This document shows positions 18,304-25,741 of a stretch of 40,137 nucleotides of DNA, piece after piece. The stretch spans positions 1-40,137 of the forward strand of contig JAHELJ010000035.1 of assembly GCA_024644235.1 (NCBI GenBank), written 5' to 3'. How positions within the stretch are numbered: position 1 is the stretch's first letter; every line of letters starts with the position of its first letter. Made by a program: the position numbers and the translations under genes. Origin of the DNA: Lewinellaceae bacterium (GTDB taxonomy: Bacteria; Bacteroidota; Bacteroidia; Chitinophagales; Saprospiraceae). The notes below the pieces were generated by a model. It was not told where the DNA came from, did not search any database, and was given only the letters and a program-made list of their open reading frames with translations.

Positions 18304-19360
18304 AATATTTCACTTTTTCCTGCTTCCCACGCAGTGTGATGTCATTTACAAATTGAAAGTCGTATCCGTTTTTACCTGGAAAATTTTCAATCAGACTTTC
18401 GGTGACAAGCAGTGATTCGCTGTGCTCATTGCACTTTTGTTCTAATCGCGAAGCGGTGTTCAAAACGTCTCCATGAAACGCAATCTCACGCTTGAGCTCT
18501 CCAATCTCCGTCACGGTGACTTCTCCCATATCCATACCTGCTTTGAAGGTAGGTGCCACACCGTATTTTGTAATGAATCCATTTTCTAATTCTCTTAAAC
18601 GTCGATCAAACTGAAAAAAAGTATTTATACACTTCAGCTCTTCCAATCCTTCATTCATCCTCCAATGCAACACGATTTCATCGCCGACATATTGATATAC
18701 TTTAGCGTGATTTTTGATTAAAATGGGAGTTAACTCGTGTACACATTCTTTAATAAACTCACTGTATTTCTCATGGCCGAGTTTTTCCGCAATCGTGGTG
18801 GAGCCTTTAAGGTCGATGAAAAGGAGGATCAGATTTTCTTTCCGGGGATGATGGTATTTTCCCGTTAGTAAATCGAAGAGTACCCCCGGTCCAAATTTTT
18901 TATTGATCTGAATAAAGAAATTAGTCAATAAAATAAAAAAGAGAAAGTAGGTGCCAATTGAAGCAATGAATAGGCCGTCTGCTTTCGCTCGAAATAGTTC
19001 GAATTCTGTCCAGGTTATCATCCCAAACTGTAAAAAGAATTGAAATACAACGATGCCACAGAAGAGCATTGCAATGGTGTAAAGCAGACTCTTGACCAGG
19101 ATAACGAAACCAAAGGATTTTTTTTGCAGTCCCGGATAATCAGTTAGTTTATTGACCAAAAGAAACAGAGTCCCAAAAATTAATCCTGTCAGAAAGATCT
19201 CGAGATGAAATAGATCGGAAAAGAAATATTGGGATAGTTCATCACGGAGAATAAATTGATTCAAACCATATACACCGAGTAAGGCATAGAAGTAGATAAT
19301 TGCGATCCACAGAGTCACGAAGATTAGCCATCCTCTTAGGGTGGATACTGTCTTTTTCAT
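18284..19360 (-). CDS. Membrane class III adenylate/guanylate cyclase
   Basis: A 358-residue cyclase. The ATG at 19360 starts the first membrane helix region (MKKTVSTLRGWLIF); the frame extends to 19456 but would run into the upstream gene. About four helices span residues 11-31, 53-70, 84-110 and 130-150. The cytoplasmic catalytic domain starts at about 175 with LILLFIDLKGSTTIAEKLG (metal Asp183), then QYVGDEIVLHW (metal Asp227), FKAGMDMGEVT, and FHGDVLNTASRLEQ (Asn301 and Arg305, transition state). The metal and transition-state residues are all present, so the enzyme should be active. The base-selecting position is not a clear Asp, so ATP versus GTP use cannot be decided. It lies 13 bp after the MBL-fold gene and overlaps the DUF998 gene. 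Confidence 0.87.
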   Translation of the reverse strand: MKKTVSTLRGWLIFVTLWIAIIYFYALLGVYGLNQFILRDELSQYFFSDLFHLEIFLTGLIFGTLFLLVNKLTDYPGLQKKSFGFVILVKSLLYTIAMLFCGIVVFQFFLQFGMITWTEFELFRAKADGLFIASIGTYFLFFILLTNFFIQINKKFGPGVLFDLLTGKYHHPRKENLILLFIDLKGSTTIAEKLGHEKYSEFIKECVHELTPILIKNHAKVYQYVGDEIVLHWRMNEGLEELKCINTFFQFDRRLRELENGFITKYGVAPTFKAGMDMGEVTVTEIGELKREIAFHGDVLNTASRLEQKCNEHSESLLVTESLIENFPGKNGYDFQFVNDITLRGKQEKVKYFAVRYA

Positions 19361-19373
19361 CGCGGCTTCTATT

Positions 19374-20171
19374 TTAAATGGTGATCGACTCAGCTTTCTG
19401 TAAAATGGTACACAAAAACCCCAAGTCTTCAACTCCTTTTTTAAAGCTATCGGCATTAGCTGGGTTGTAATTCTTTTTGAAAAACGCTGGGCAATTGTAG
19501 TGACAGGGTATCACCATTTTTGGTCTGATGAGCCTCACAGCCTGTAAGGCCTCGTCTTCGTTCATAGTGTTGCCCACCGAGCGTCCACCGATCGGAATCA
19601 TCAGGACATCAGGTTCCTCGACAGTGCTCCATTCTTCTTTGTGTAGAATGGTATCTCCCAAGTTGACGATCTTCTTGTGGTCCACTTGGATTTCAAACCC
19701 GATAGCACCCCATCCAATACGCTCCTCCGGTCCAGGAACTACCATTTTTCTGAAAGGTCCGAGGTTGATGGCTAATAGACCATGGGTGGCTTTAAGCCCC
19801 TTGATGGTCATACCATCGATTTCGAGGTTTTCATCTACATTAAGTCCATGGAAATCCTTTATTTCCGTAGTGAACTGGAGCCCTCGATCCCTCGGGCCCA
19901 GCATGAGATTCCTGCCATTGACATTTTTCACCATTGATCGATTTGCGATCAAGGGTGCCTTTGAAACTTCAGCCATTCGGTCGGCATGCCAGAAGTGGTC
20001 CGGATCTCCATGGGTGACAAGGATATGGGTGACGTCTCGCCATTCTGACTTAGGAATGAGCGTGGTGAATCGAAACCAGTAGAACATCAACCCACCGGGA
20101 TCAATAGCTAGCTTTTTCCCACCTGATTCTATGAGAAAAGCATTGTACAGATAATGTGTGATTTTGATCAT
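19374..20171 (-). CDS. MBL-fold metallo-hydrolase (UlaG/UPF0173-like)
   Basis: A 265-residue cytoplasmic metallo-beta-lactamase-fold protein. The ATG at 20171 (MIKITHYLYNAFLIESGGKK) is preferred, because the fold begins here; the frame reaches an ATG at 20213. The metal motif reads TH54-G-D56-P-D58-H59, with Asp where the second His of HxHxDH is usual. Other candidate ligands are in KATHGLL, NLGDTIL and IPCHYN. The overall layout is like UlaG-type lactonases and UPF0173 hydrolases; the substrate is unknown. It is the first gene of a probable operon with the cyclase (13 bp gap) and DUF998, so it may act on a nucleotide or other small signal, though this is a guess. Confidence 0.82.
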   Translation of the reverse strand: MIKITHYLYNAFLIESGGKKLAIDPGGLMFYWFRFTTLIPKSEWRDVTHILVTHGDPDHFWHADRMAEVSKAPLIANRSMVKNVNGRNLMLGPRDRGLQFTTEIKDFHGLNVDENLEIDGMTIKGLKATHGLLAINLGPFRKMVVPGPEERIGWGAIGFEIQVDHKKIVNLGDTILHKEEWSTVEEPDVLMIPIGGRSVGNTMNEDEALQAVRLIRPKMVIPCHYNCPAFFKKNYNPANADSFKKGVEDLGFLCTILQKAESITI

Positions 20172-20314
20172 CGAGATATCATCGTACATCATATATGCCC
20201 AGGCAATGATCAAGATCTCATGTCGGAATGATTATACAAGTGTGATCAAAAAAATGATCGGGATCGATTAAGAGCTGGCTGCTTTATCCTTTAACGGCTT
20301 TTGATGAGGACTTC

Positions 20315-21019
20315 CTAGAATGTGGCTTCAACATGGGGAGCAAGCACTCCCCATACGTTCTCCATGACTATTTTTTGGCCATCTACATTTGGATGGATGC
20401 CATCGGGCAGATTCAACTCCGGTTGTGCCGCCACTCCTTCGAGGAGAAAGGGTAATAGATCTGCATCATTCTTTTTGGCCAGGTCCGAGAATATTTGTTC
20501 AAACTCTGTGACATATGCCTGGCCCATGTTAGGAGGTGCCTTCATTCCAGCGATAATAAGTTTGCTACCCGGATATTTCTGTTTCACACGATCTAGGATA
20601 CCCTGCAAGTTGGCACGTGTTTCAGAGAGATCAAGACCCCGCAGGACGTCGTTAGCTCCCAATTCGAGAATGAATATTTCTACGGGTTGATTCAGTATCC
20701 AATCAATGCGGTTCAAACCGCCGGAAGTCGTTTCTCCGCTTACCCCTGCATTCACCACCTGGTAGGGCAGACCCAGGGAGTCAATCCGCTTTTGGAGAAG
20801 TGTAGGAAAGGACTGGCCTTCTTCCAGACCATATCCCGCGGTCAGGCTGTTACCAAAACAAACGATGCGTTTTCGACTGTCATCACTTTTGTCAGGTTCA
20901 ACATTCATTTGATCAGTATTGTCCCCGACCGAAGTTTCAGATCCTGCATCACGCTCCCGAGATTGACAGGATATGGCGAGAATGGAAACAGCGATAAACA
21001 ATATGCGATATACCATCAT
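20315..21019 (-). CDS. tesA: TesA-like arylesterase/lysophospholipase, GDSL (SGNH) lipoprotein
   Basis: A 234-residue envelope esterase. The signal ends LAISC18Q, a lipobox. After an acidic, polar linker (residues 19-50) the SGNH hydrolase fold begins: block I FGNSLTAGYGL with Ser58, block II NAGVSGETT, block III ELGANDVLRG with Asn123, and block V LPDGIHPN with Asp206 and His209. All four catalytic blocks are intact. It should hydrolyse acyl esters, thioesters or lysophospholipids in the periplasm. It is transcribed divergently from the ybbA-ybbP transporter genes, an arrangement known from E. coli, where tesA also faces ybbAP. That synteny supports the name. Confidence 0.9.
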   Translation of the reverse strand: MMVYRILFIAVSILAISCQSRERDAGSETSVGDNTDQMNVEPDKSDDSRKRIVCFGNSLTAGYGLEEGQSFPTLLQKRIDSLGLPYQVVNAGVSGETTSGGLNRIDWILNQPVEIFILELGANDVLRGLDLSETRANLQGILDRVKQKYPGSKLIIAGMKAPPNMGQAYVTEFEQIFSDLAKKNDADLLPFLLEGVAAQPELNLPDGIHPNVDGQKIVMENVWGVLAPHVEATF

Positions 21020-21100
21020 GGCAGCTAAATTACTAATGACGAAGAGAAGTCCCCAAAGGATCTAGCGTGTCTATTCAGGGCTGAGTCTGAAAGGATATTG

Positions 21101-21141
21101 TCCTTGGTTGAAACAAGGATCGCCATTCCTTGTTACTTTCG
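21101..21141 (+). promoter_or_regulatory. Candidate ybbA promoter with three alternating inverted arms
   Basis: TCCTTG (21101-21106), CAAGGA (21114-21119) and TCCTTG (21127-21132) occur at an exact 13 bp spacing, so the central arm can pair with either flank. The right pair extends to a perfect 8 bp palindrome, AACAAGGA/TCCTTGTT (21112-21119 and 21127-21134). TACTTTCG at 21134-21141 resembles the Bacteroidota -7 element TAnnTTTG with one mismatch; the nearest upstream TTG is 23 bp away, slightly far. If this is the promoter, the arms would lie in DNA occupied by RNA polymerase and would fit operator half-sites. The call rests on pattern only. Confidence 0.35.
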
Positions 21142-21165
21142 CATACGACAGAAGAGGAATAACCG

Positions 21166-21858
21166 ATGATACTTGAAGTTAACCGTCTGACCAAGTCATA
21201 CAGAAGCGGATCCAATGAATTGACCGTGCTGTCGGATATCACATTTTCCGCTGCAGAAAAAGAGACCCTTTCGATCGTGGGCCCCTCCGGCAGTGGAAAA
21301 ACGACGTTACTGGGACTTTGTGCCGGACTGGATCATACTACCAGTGGCACCGTAAGTTTATGCGGGCAGGCACTTGGGGAATTGGATGAGGATGCTCGGG
21401 CGGCACTGCGGAGTCAACACGTTGGGTTTATCTTTCAGGATTTCCAATTAATCCCGACCCTTACTGCTTTAGAAAACGTAACTATACCGCTGGAGCTGCA
21501 AGGACAAAGCGATGTGCAGCACACTGCCCGGGAGCTACTGACGAGAGTTGGCCTCGGAGATCGTACCCACCATTATCCCAGTGAACTCTCTGGAGGGGAG
21601 CAACAGCGAGTTTCAATTGCCAGGGCATTCAGCGGACGGCCAAAGATCTTGTTTGCTGACGAGCCCACTGGAAACCTGGACGATGAAACCGGTGCTCAGG
21701 TAGAAAAGCTGCTGTTTGAATTGAATCAGGAGGCTGGAACAACCTTGATCATTGTGACCCATGACCTGGAACTGGCGAACAAAACGGATCGAATCATTCG
21801 ATTGAAGGGTGGGAGAGTGGTGACCGATACATTAACCAATGCATCGACATCCCGATGA
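21166..21858 (+). CDS. ybbA: ABC transporter ATPase, YbbA/LolD family
   Basis: A 230-residue cytoplasmic ATPase. Walker [10 protein letters not shown] is at about 39-47, the Q-loop is [18 protein letters not shown], the signature [14 protein letters not shown], Walker [15 protein letters not shown], and the switch His is in VTHDLE. All nucleotide-binding elements are intact. The YbbA/LolD/MacB branch powers mechanotransmission through FtsX-type permeases rather than ordinary import; in E. coli YbbAP is linked to envelope lipid handling together with TesA. The stop overlaps the start of the permease gene (ATGA), so the two are translationally coupled. Confidence 0.93.
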   Translation: MILEVNRLTKSYRSGSNELTVLSDITFSAAEKETLSIVGPSGSGKTTLLGLCAGLDHTTSGTVSLCGQALGELDEDARAALRSQHVGFIFQDFQLIPTLTALENVTIPLELQGQSDVQHTARELLTRVGLGDRTHHYPSELSGGEQQRVSIARAFSGRPKILFADEPTGNLDDETGAQVEKLLFELNQEAGTTLIIVTHDLELANKTDRIIRLKGGRVVTDTLTNASTSR

Positions 21859-24389
21859 ATAGGTTTGCCTTTCTACTTCGAACTGCCTGGCGCGATGGAC
21901 GCCGGAACATTGGTAAGTTGTTCCTTTTTATGTCGTCCATTATCTTGGGGATTGCTGCTCTGGTGGCTATCAACTCTTTTAATGATAATCTGACCAGGGA
22001 TATTGACCGGGAAGCAGCAGCATTACTGGGAGCTGATCTGGTCGTAACCGGGTCACGGCCTGCTGGTCCCCTGACGCTGGCCACCCTTGATTCGTTGCCG
22101 GCCGAGCGGTCGACTGAAGTGGAGTTGCTTTCGATGGCGTTCATTCCAAAAGCGAATGAGTCTCAGTTTGTGCGTTTGAGAGCGCTCGAAGGAGACTTTC
22201 CCTATTACGGAGAATTGGTAACGGATCCACCGGAGGCAAATATGCTTTTCCGGAAAGAGAAGGGAGTGATCATAGAGAAGGGCCTGATGCTGCAATATGA
22301 ATTGCAGGTCGGTGATAGCCTGAGACTAGGAACATCTGTGTTCCCAATCCTGGGAAGTTTTGAAAATGCCTTTGCTTCCGCGGCGATCTCATCCACATTT
22401 GCCCCAACGGTTTATATCGGGGGCAGTCACATGGATTCCACCAGGCTAATTCAACCCGGCAGCCTGGTTAATTATTCTTACTACTTCAAGGTACAGCAAC
22501 CTTTTGATGCAGATCAATGGGAGGAGGAAAAATCCACTCGTCTTCGCACAGAAAGTATGCGGATCGAAACGGTGAGTGAAAGGCAGGAGGACGTGACCGA
22601 GGCATTTTCCCAACTTAATTACTTTCTCAATCTCGTAGGGCTGGTGGCTCTTCTTCTGGGATGCATCGGTGTAGCCAGTAGCATATTTATTTACGTCAAA
22701 ACCAAGATCCCTTCGATTGCGATCTTTCGCTGCCTGGGCATGAAGGGTCGCGAAGCTTTTCTTATCTATCTATTCCAGGTGCTGGCTCTTGGCCTGGTTG
22801 GCGTGTTGATTGGAGCGGGATTGGGTGCTTTTGTTCAAATGTTGTTACCAGAACTTCTCAGTGATTTTCTTCCTCTGACCATCAATATGCAGATCTCTTG
22901 GCCTTCAATATTTCAGGGCATTGGATTAGGCTTACTTATCACCTCGTTATTTGCTCTGCTCCCGCTGCTGGCAATTAGAAAAGTCAGTCCCCTTCGCACG
23001 CTGCGCGCAACATTAGAAGAGTCAGGAAAGCGGATCGATCTGGTCCAGGCCGCTGTGAGTGCCGGGATTGTTTTGTCTTTGTTTGTTTTTCTGTGGCTAC
23101 TAACCGGGGAGGTCGAAGTAGGATTCTTTTTCGTTCTTGGACTGACGATTTCTTTTGCCGTTCTCTTTGGCGTGGCACAGCTGATCATGTGGTTCCTTAA
23201 AAAGTACTTTCCACGGCAGTGGAATTTTGTATTTCGCCAAGGTTTAGCTAATCTTTTCCGACCCAATAATCAAACCAGAACTTTGCTGGTTTCGATTGGA
23301 TTGGGGACAGCAGTATTGACCACTTTGTTCATTGTGCAAGGTTTGCTTCTTCGAAATGTCGAAGCAATGGATGCTGGTGAGCAACCCAACGTCTTTCTTT
23401 TTGGTATCGAATCAAATCAGATTGATACGCTTATTTCAATCACCGAGGGGAGGGGCATGCCGATCATGCAGCAGATGCCCATTGTTACTATGCGCTTGGA
23501 AGGTTGGCAGGGTCGATCAAAAGCGGATTGGCTGCAGGATACCACCCGGAAAGCTCGCAACTGGGCGATTCACCGGGAGACTCGGGCTACCTACCGCGAT
23601 TACCTCGATGCTAATGAGGAGGTGATCGAGGGTGAGTTTCCCCATCCGAGGGAATCGCCGGAAGACTCCATTTTCATCTCGCTGGCGGATGCGTTTGCAG
23701 AAGCTATGGCCGTCGAAATTGGTGATGAAATGGTGTTTGACCTGCAAGGAGTGCCCCTGACAACTTATGTAAGAAGCATCCGAAAGATCGACAACGCCAA
23801 TATGCGGGCCAGGTTCCTGGTGCTCTTTCCAAGCGGAGTGTTGGAAGGTGCACCGCAATTTCATGTTTTGGTGTCCAAGGCTCCAGATCGTGAAATGATT
23901 GCCTCTTACCGGGGAGAAGTGGTAAAGGCTTTTCCAAATGTTTCCGTTTTGGATCTGTCCACCATACTTCAATCGGTCAATGAAATCCTAAATAAGATTT
24001 CTTACATCTTACAGTTTATGGCTCTTTTTAGCATTGTCACGGGGATCATCGTCTTACTCAGTTCGCTGCTCCTGAGCAAGTACCAAAGAATTAAGGAAAG
24101 TGTATTGCTACGCACCATAGGAGCCAGCCGACGTCAAATCCGTTGGATCAACGCCACCGAGTATCTGCTGCTGGGTGGGTTAGCAGCTCTTGTGGGTGTC
24201 ATGATTTCGCTGATCGCCGGATTTCTTATTGCCCGTTTTCAGTTTGAACTCGACTACACCGTCAAATGGCTGCCTATTCTTATCGTCTTCACGGCGGTAG
24301 TTCTTATCACCTTGTTAATCGGAGTATTCAACAGCCGCGAAGTGGTCAACAAACCTCCGCTGGCTGTGCTTCGGAAAGAAGTAGGATAA
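21855..24389 (+). CDS. ybbP: FtsX/MacB-type ABC permease, YbbP family
   Basis: An 844-residue inner-membrane permease partner of YbbA. A first helix at about 22-42 is followed by a periplasmic MacB_PCD-type domain (~43-250), an FtsX domain with helices near 255-380, a central pair of helices (~396-450) and a further helix at ~480-500. A second periplasmic domain follows (~505-715), then the last three helices of a second FtsX domain (~720-832). SIAIFRCLGMKGREAFLIYL and ESVLLRTIGASRRQIRWINA are the coupling helices of the two FtsX halves. Length and ten-helix layout match YbbP. It is expected to extract or move a lipophilic substrate across the periplasm; the substrate is not known. Confidence 0.9.
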   Translation: MNRFAFLLRTAWRDGRRNIGKLFLFMSSIILGIAALVAINSFNDNLTRDIDREAAALLGADLVVTGSRPAGPLTLATLDSLPAERSTEVELLSMAFIPKANESQFVRLRALEGDFPYYGELVTDPPEANMLFRKEKGVIIEKGLMLQYELQVGDSLRLGTSVFPILGSFENAFASAAISSTFAPTVYIGGSHMDSTRLIQPGSLVNYSYYFKVQQPFDADQWEEEKSTRLRTESMRIETVSERQEDVTEAFSQLNYFLNLVGLVALLLGCIGVASSIFIYVKTKIPSIAIFRCLGMKGREAFLIYLFQVLALGLVGVLIGAGLGAFVQMLLPELLSDFLPLTINMQISWPSIFQGIGLGLLITSLFALLPLLAIRKVSPLRTLRATLEESGKRIDLVQAAVSAGIVLSLFVFLWLLTGEVEVGFFFVLGLTISFAVLFGVAQLIMWFLKKYFPRQWNFVFRQGLANLFRPNNQTRTLLVSIGLGTAVLTTLFIVQGLLLRNVEAMDAGEQPNVFLFGIESNQIDTLISITEGRGMPIMQQMPIVTMRLEGWQGRSKADWLQDTTRKARNWAIHRETRATYRDYLDANEEVIEGEFPHPRESPEDSIFISLADAFAEAMAVEIGDEMVFDLQGVPLTTYVRSIRKIDNANMRARFLVLFPSGVLEGAPQFHVLVSKAPDREMIASYRGEVVKAFPNVSVLDLSTILQSVNEILNKISYILQFMALFSIVTGIIVLLSSLLLSKYQRIKESVLLRTIGASRRQIRWINATEYLLLGGLAALVGVMISLIAGFLIARFQFELDYTVKWLPILIVFTAVVLITLLIGVFNSREVVNKPPLAVLRKEVG

Positions 24390-24391
24390 AC

Positions 24392-24433
24392 CGGTGTCCG
24401 GCAGCCGGTAAGCGGCAATCGGTGTTCGGTGTC
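24392..24433. repeat. Degenerate 7-bp tandem array, CGGNNNN x6
   Basis: Six consecutive 7-bp words, each beginning CGG: CGGTGTC, CGGCAGC, CGGTAAG, CGGCAAT, CGGTGTT, CGGTGTC. The first three bases are constant and the last four vary, mostly by transitions. The array begins 2 bp after the ybbP stop and precedes the sulfotransferase remnant. There are no unique spacers, so it is not CRISPR. Confidence 0.8.
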
Positions 24434-24442
24434 CAACTGGTT

Positions 24443-24780
24443 TAGGCAATAACTGAGTGTTTAATCCAGCTCACACACCAAGTATTGACCTCCCAATACA
24501 AATTCCGATCATAATTTGATCCTGTCATGTCGGCTAAAACAGACTTCCAGACGACAAGTTCCTTTCCCTTTTGTAGGTCCTCACGGAAGCTCCACCCATT
24601 GACCGGATCAGGTCACCTGCCTTCTTTTGATAGTGCATGGGTTATACTTTGAGCAGGATGGTATCCGATCTCGAGATACTCAACTACCTTTTTGACATAT
24701 CCTTCGAGATCAAGGGCCATATCTTTATAAAACCCTTGCACAGAAGGGTGCTTCCATTTCGCTGGGTAACATTTTTCTAA
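24443..24780 (-). pseudogene. Remnant of a second Stf0-type sulfotransferase 3' end
   Basis: Reading the minus strand, one frame gives YKDMALDLEGYVKKVVEYLEI, ending at a TGA at 24613-24615. A shifted frame then gives WSFREDLQKGKELVV and stays open to a stop at 24442-24444. Both pieces align to the C-terminal part of the intact neighbour (YEYMILDFEGTVRKVIDFLEI and WVQRFREDLQKRNGKEGVV). At least one frameshift separates them. The 5' two thirds, with the PAPS-binding motifs, are missing. The remnant lies exactly between two different short-word arrays (24392-24433 and 24788-24827). It accounts for the otherwise gene-free 24390-24847 interval. Confidence 0.7.
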
Positions 24781-24787
24781 ATACAGA

Positions 24788-24827
24788 CCTCATAGCCTGT
24801 TAACCTCGTTACCTATTAACCTCATGA
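24788..24827. repeat. Degenerate 8-bp tandem array, CCTNNTNA x5
   Basis: Five consecutive 8-bp words: CCTCATAG, CCTGTTAA, CCTCGTTA, CCTATTAA, CCTCATGA. CCT is constant and the rest is AT-rich and variable. The array ends 20 bp from the stop of the DOPA-dioxygenase-like gene and lies at the other side of the sulfotransferase remnant. Confidence 0.8.
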
Positions 24828-24847
24828 ACTTTTCCACTTTCCAGTAA

Positions 24848-25732
24848 TCATTCAATCTTCAGAGAAGTCATGGTAATGGCACCGCCTACTGCTTTATCGT
24901 TGAAAAGATTGACTTCTTCTCCTTCTTCCTGGAGGGCAAGCGTGTATAGCATGGGAAGGTAATGCTCTGGAGTGGGGATGGCGAGCTGAAAAGATCTGCC
25001 TTGAGATTCATAATGAATTAGGTAATCATGCCTTCCTGTGCTGATGTACTCATTCATTTTCTCTCTGGCTTCCAGCGCCCAATCGAAACCGAAGTCAGGA
25101 GTGTTTAATTTGTCCCAAGCCACCATACGAAGATTATGAACGAGATTGCCACTACCTACGATCAGAACACCTTTTCGACGGAGAGGAGCCAGTTCCTGCC
25201 CCAGTTCGTAATGATATTGTGGAGGTTTGCTGCGATCTAGACTCATCTGGATCACCGGAACCTCCGCGGTAGGGTATAGGTGTTTGATCACACTCCAGGC
25301 ACCGTGGTCGAGACCCCACTGATAGTCAAGGTCTACATTGGCTTCGGAGACTAGCGTCTTTATCTTCTTGGCTAGCTCCGGGCTTCCTGGAGCCGGGTAA
25401 TCCACCTCATAGAGAGCTTGGGGGAATCCTCCGAAATCATGGATGGTTCGCGGCTGCTCCATAGCGGTAACATAAGTACCTCTGGTTTCCCAATGCGCGG
25501 AGATGCAAAGAATAGCTCTGGGTGCGGGTAATTCTTTTGAGACCGATCGAAAGCCCCGGACAAATTCATTTTCTTCGATGGCATTCATGGGACTTCCATG
25601 ACCCAGAAACAGCGCCGGCATCTGATGCGTATTCTTCCAGGTAGATGTGGTCTGATAGAGATCTTTGAGTTTCATAATAGTGCCTCCCAGGGAAAGTGAT
25701 CCTAGATATTTTAGAAATCTTTTTCGATCCAT
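24848..25732 (-). CDS. ygiD: 4,5-DOPA extradiol dioxygenase-like protein (YgiD family)
   Basis: A 294-residue LigB-type extradiol ring-cleavage dioxygenase homologue. The metal ligands are H45 in LFLGHGSPMN, H80 in CISAHWET and the later His in TPEHYLPMLY; the catalytic His lies in GLDHGAWSV. LIVGSGNLVHNLR is the family's core strand. The first 20 residues (MDRKRFLKYLGSLSLGG) look like a weak Tat-type or basic leader, seen also in relatives; an internal ATG at residue 20 would give the canonical cytoplasmic start. It should cleave catechols such as DOPA, but the physiological substrate in bacteria is unclear. It begins 10 bp after the sulfotransferase stop, on the same strand. Confidence 0.87.
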   Translation of the reverse strand: MDRKRFLKYLGSLSLGGTIMKLKDLYQTTSTWKNTHQMPALFLGHGSPMNAIEENEFVRGFRSVSKELPAPRAILCISAHWETRGTYVTAMEQPRTIHDFGGFPQALYEVDYPAPGSPELAKKIKTLVSEANVDLDYQWGLDHGAWSVIKHLYPTAEVPVIQMSLDRSKPPQYHYELGQELAPLRRKGVLIVGSGNLVHNLRMVAWDKLNTPDFGFDWALEAREKMNEYISTGRHDYLIHYESQGRSFQLAIPTPEHYLPMLYTLALQEEGEEVNLFNDKAVGGAITMTSLKIE

Positions 25733-25741
25733 TCCCTAAAG

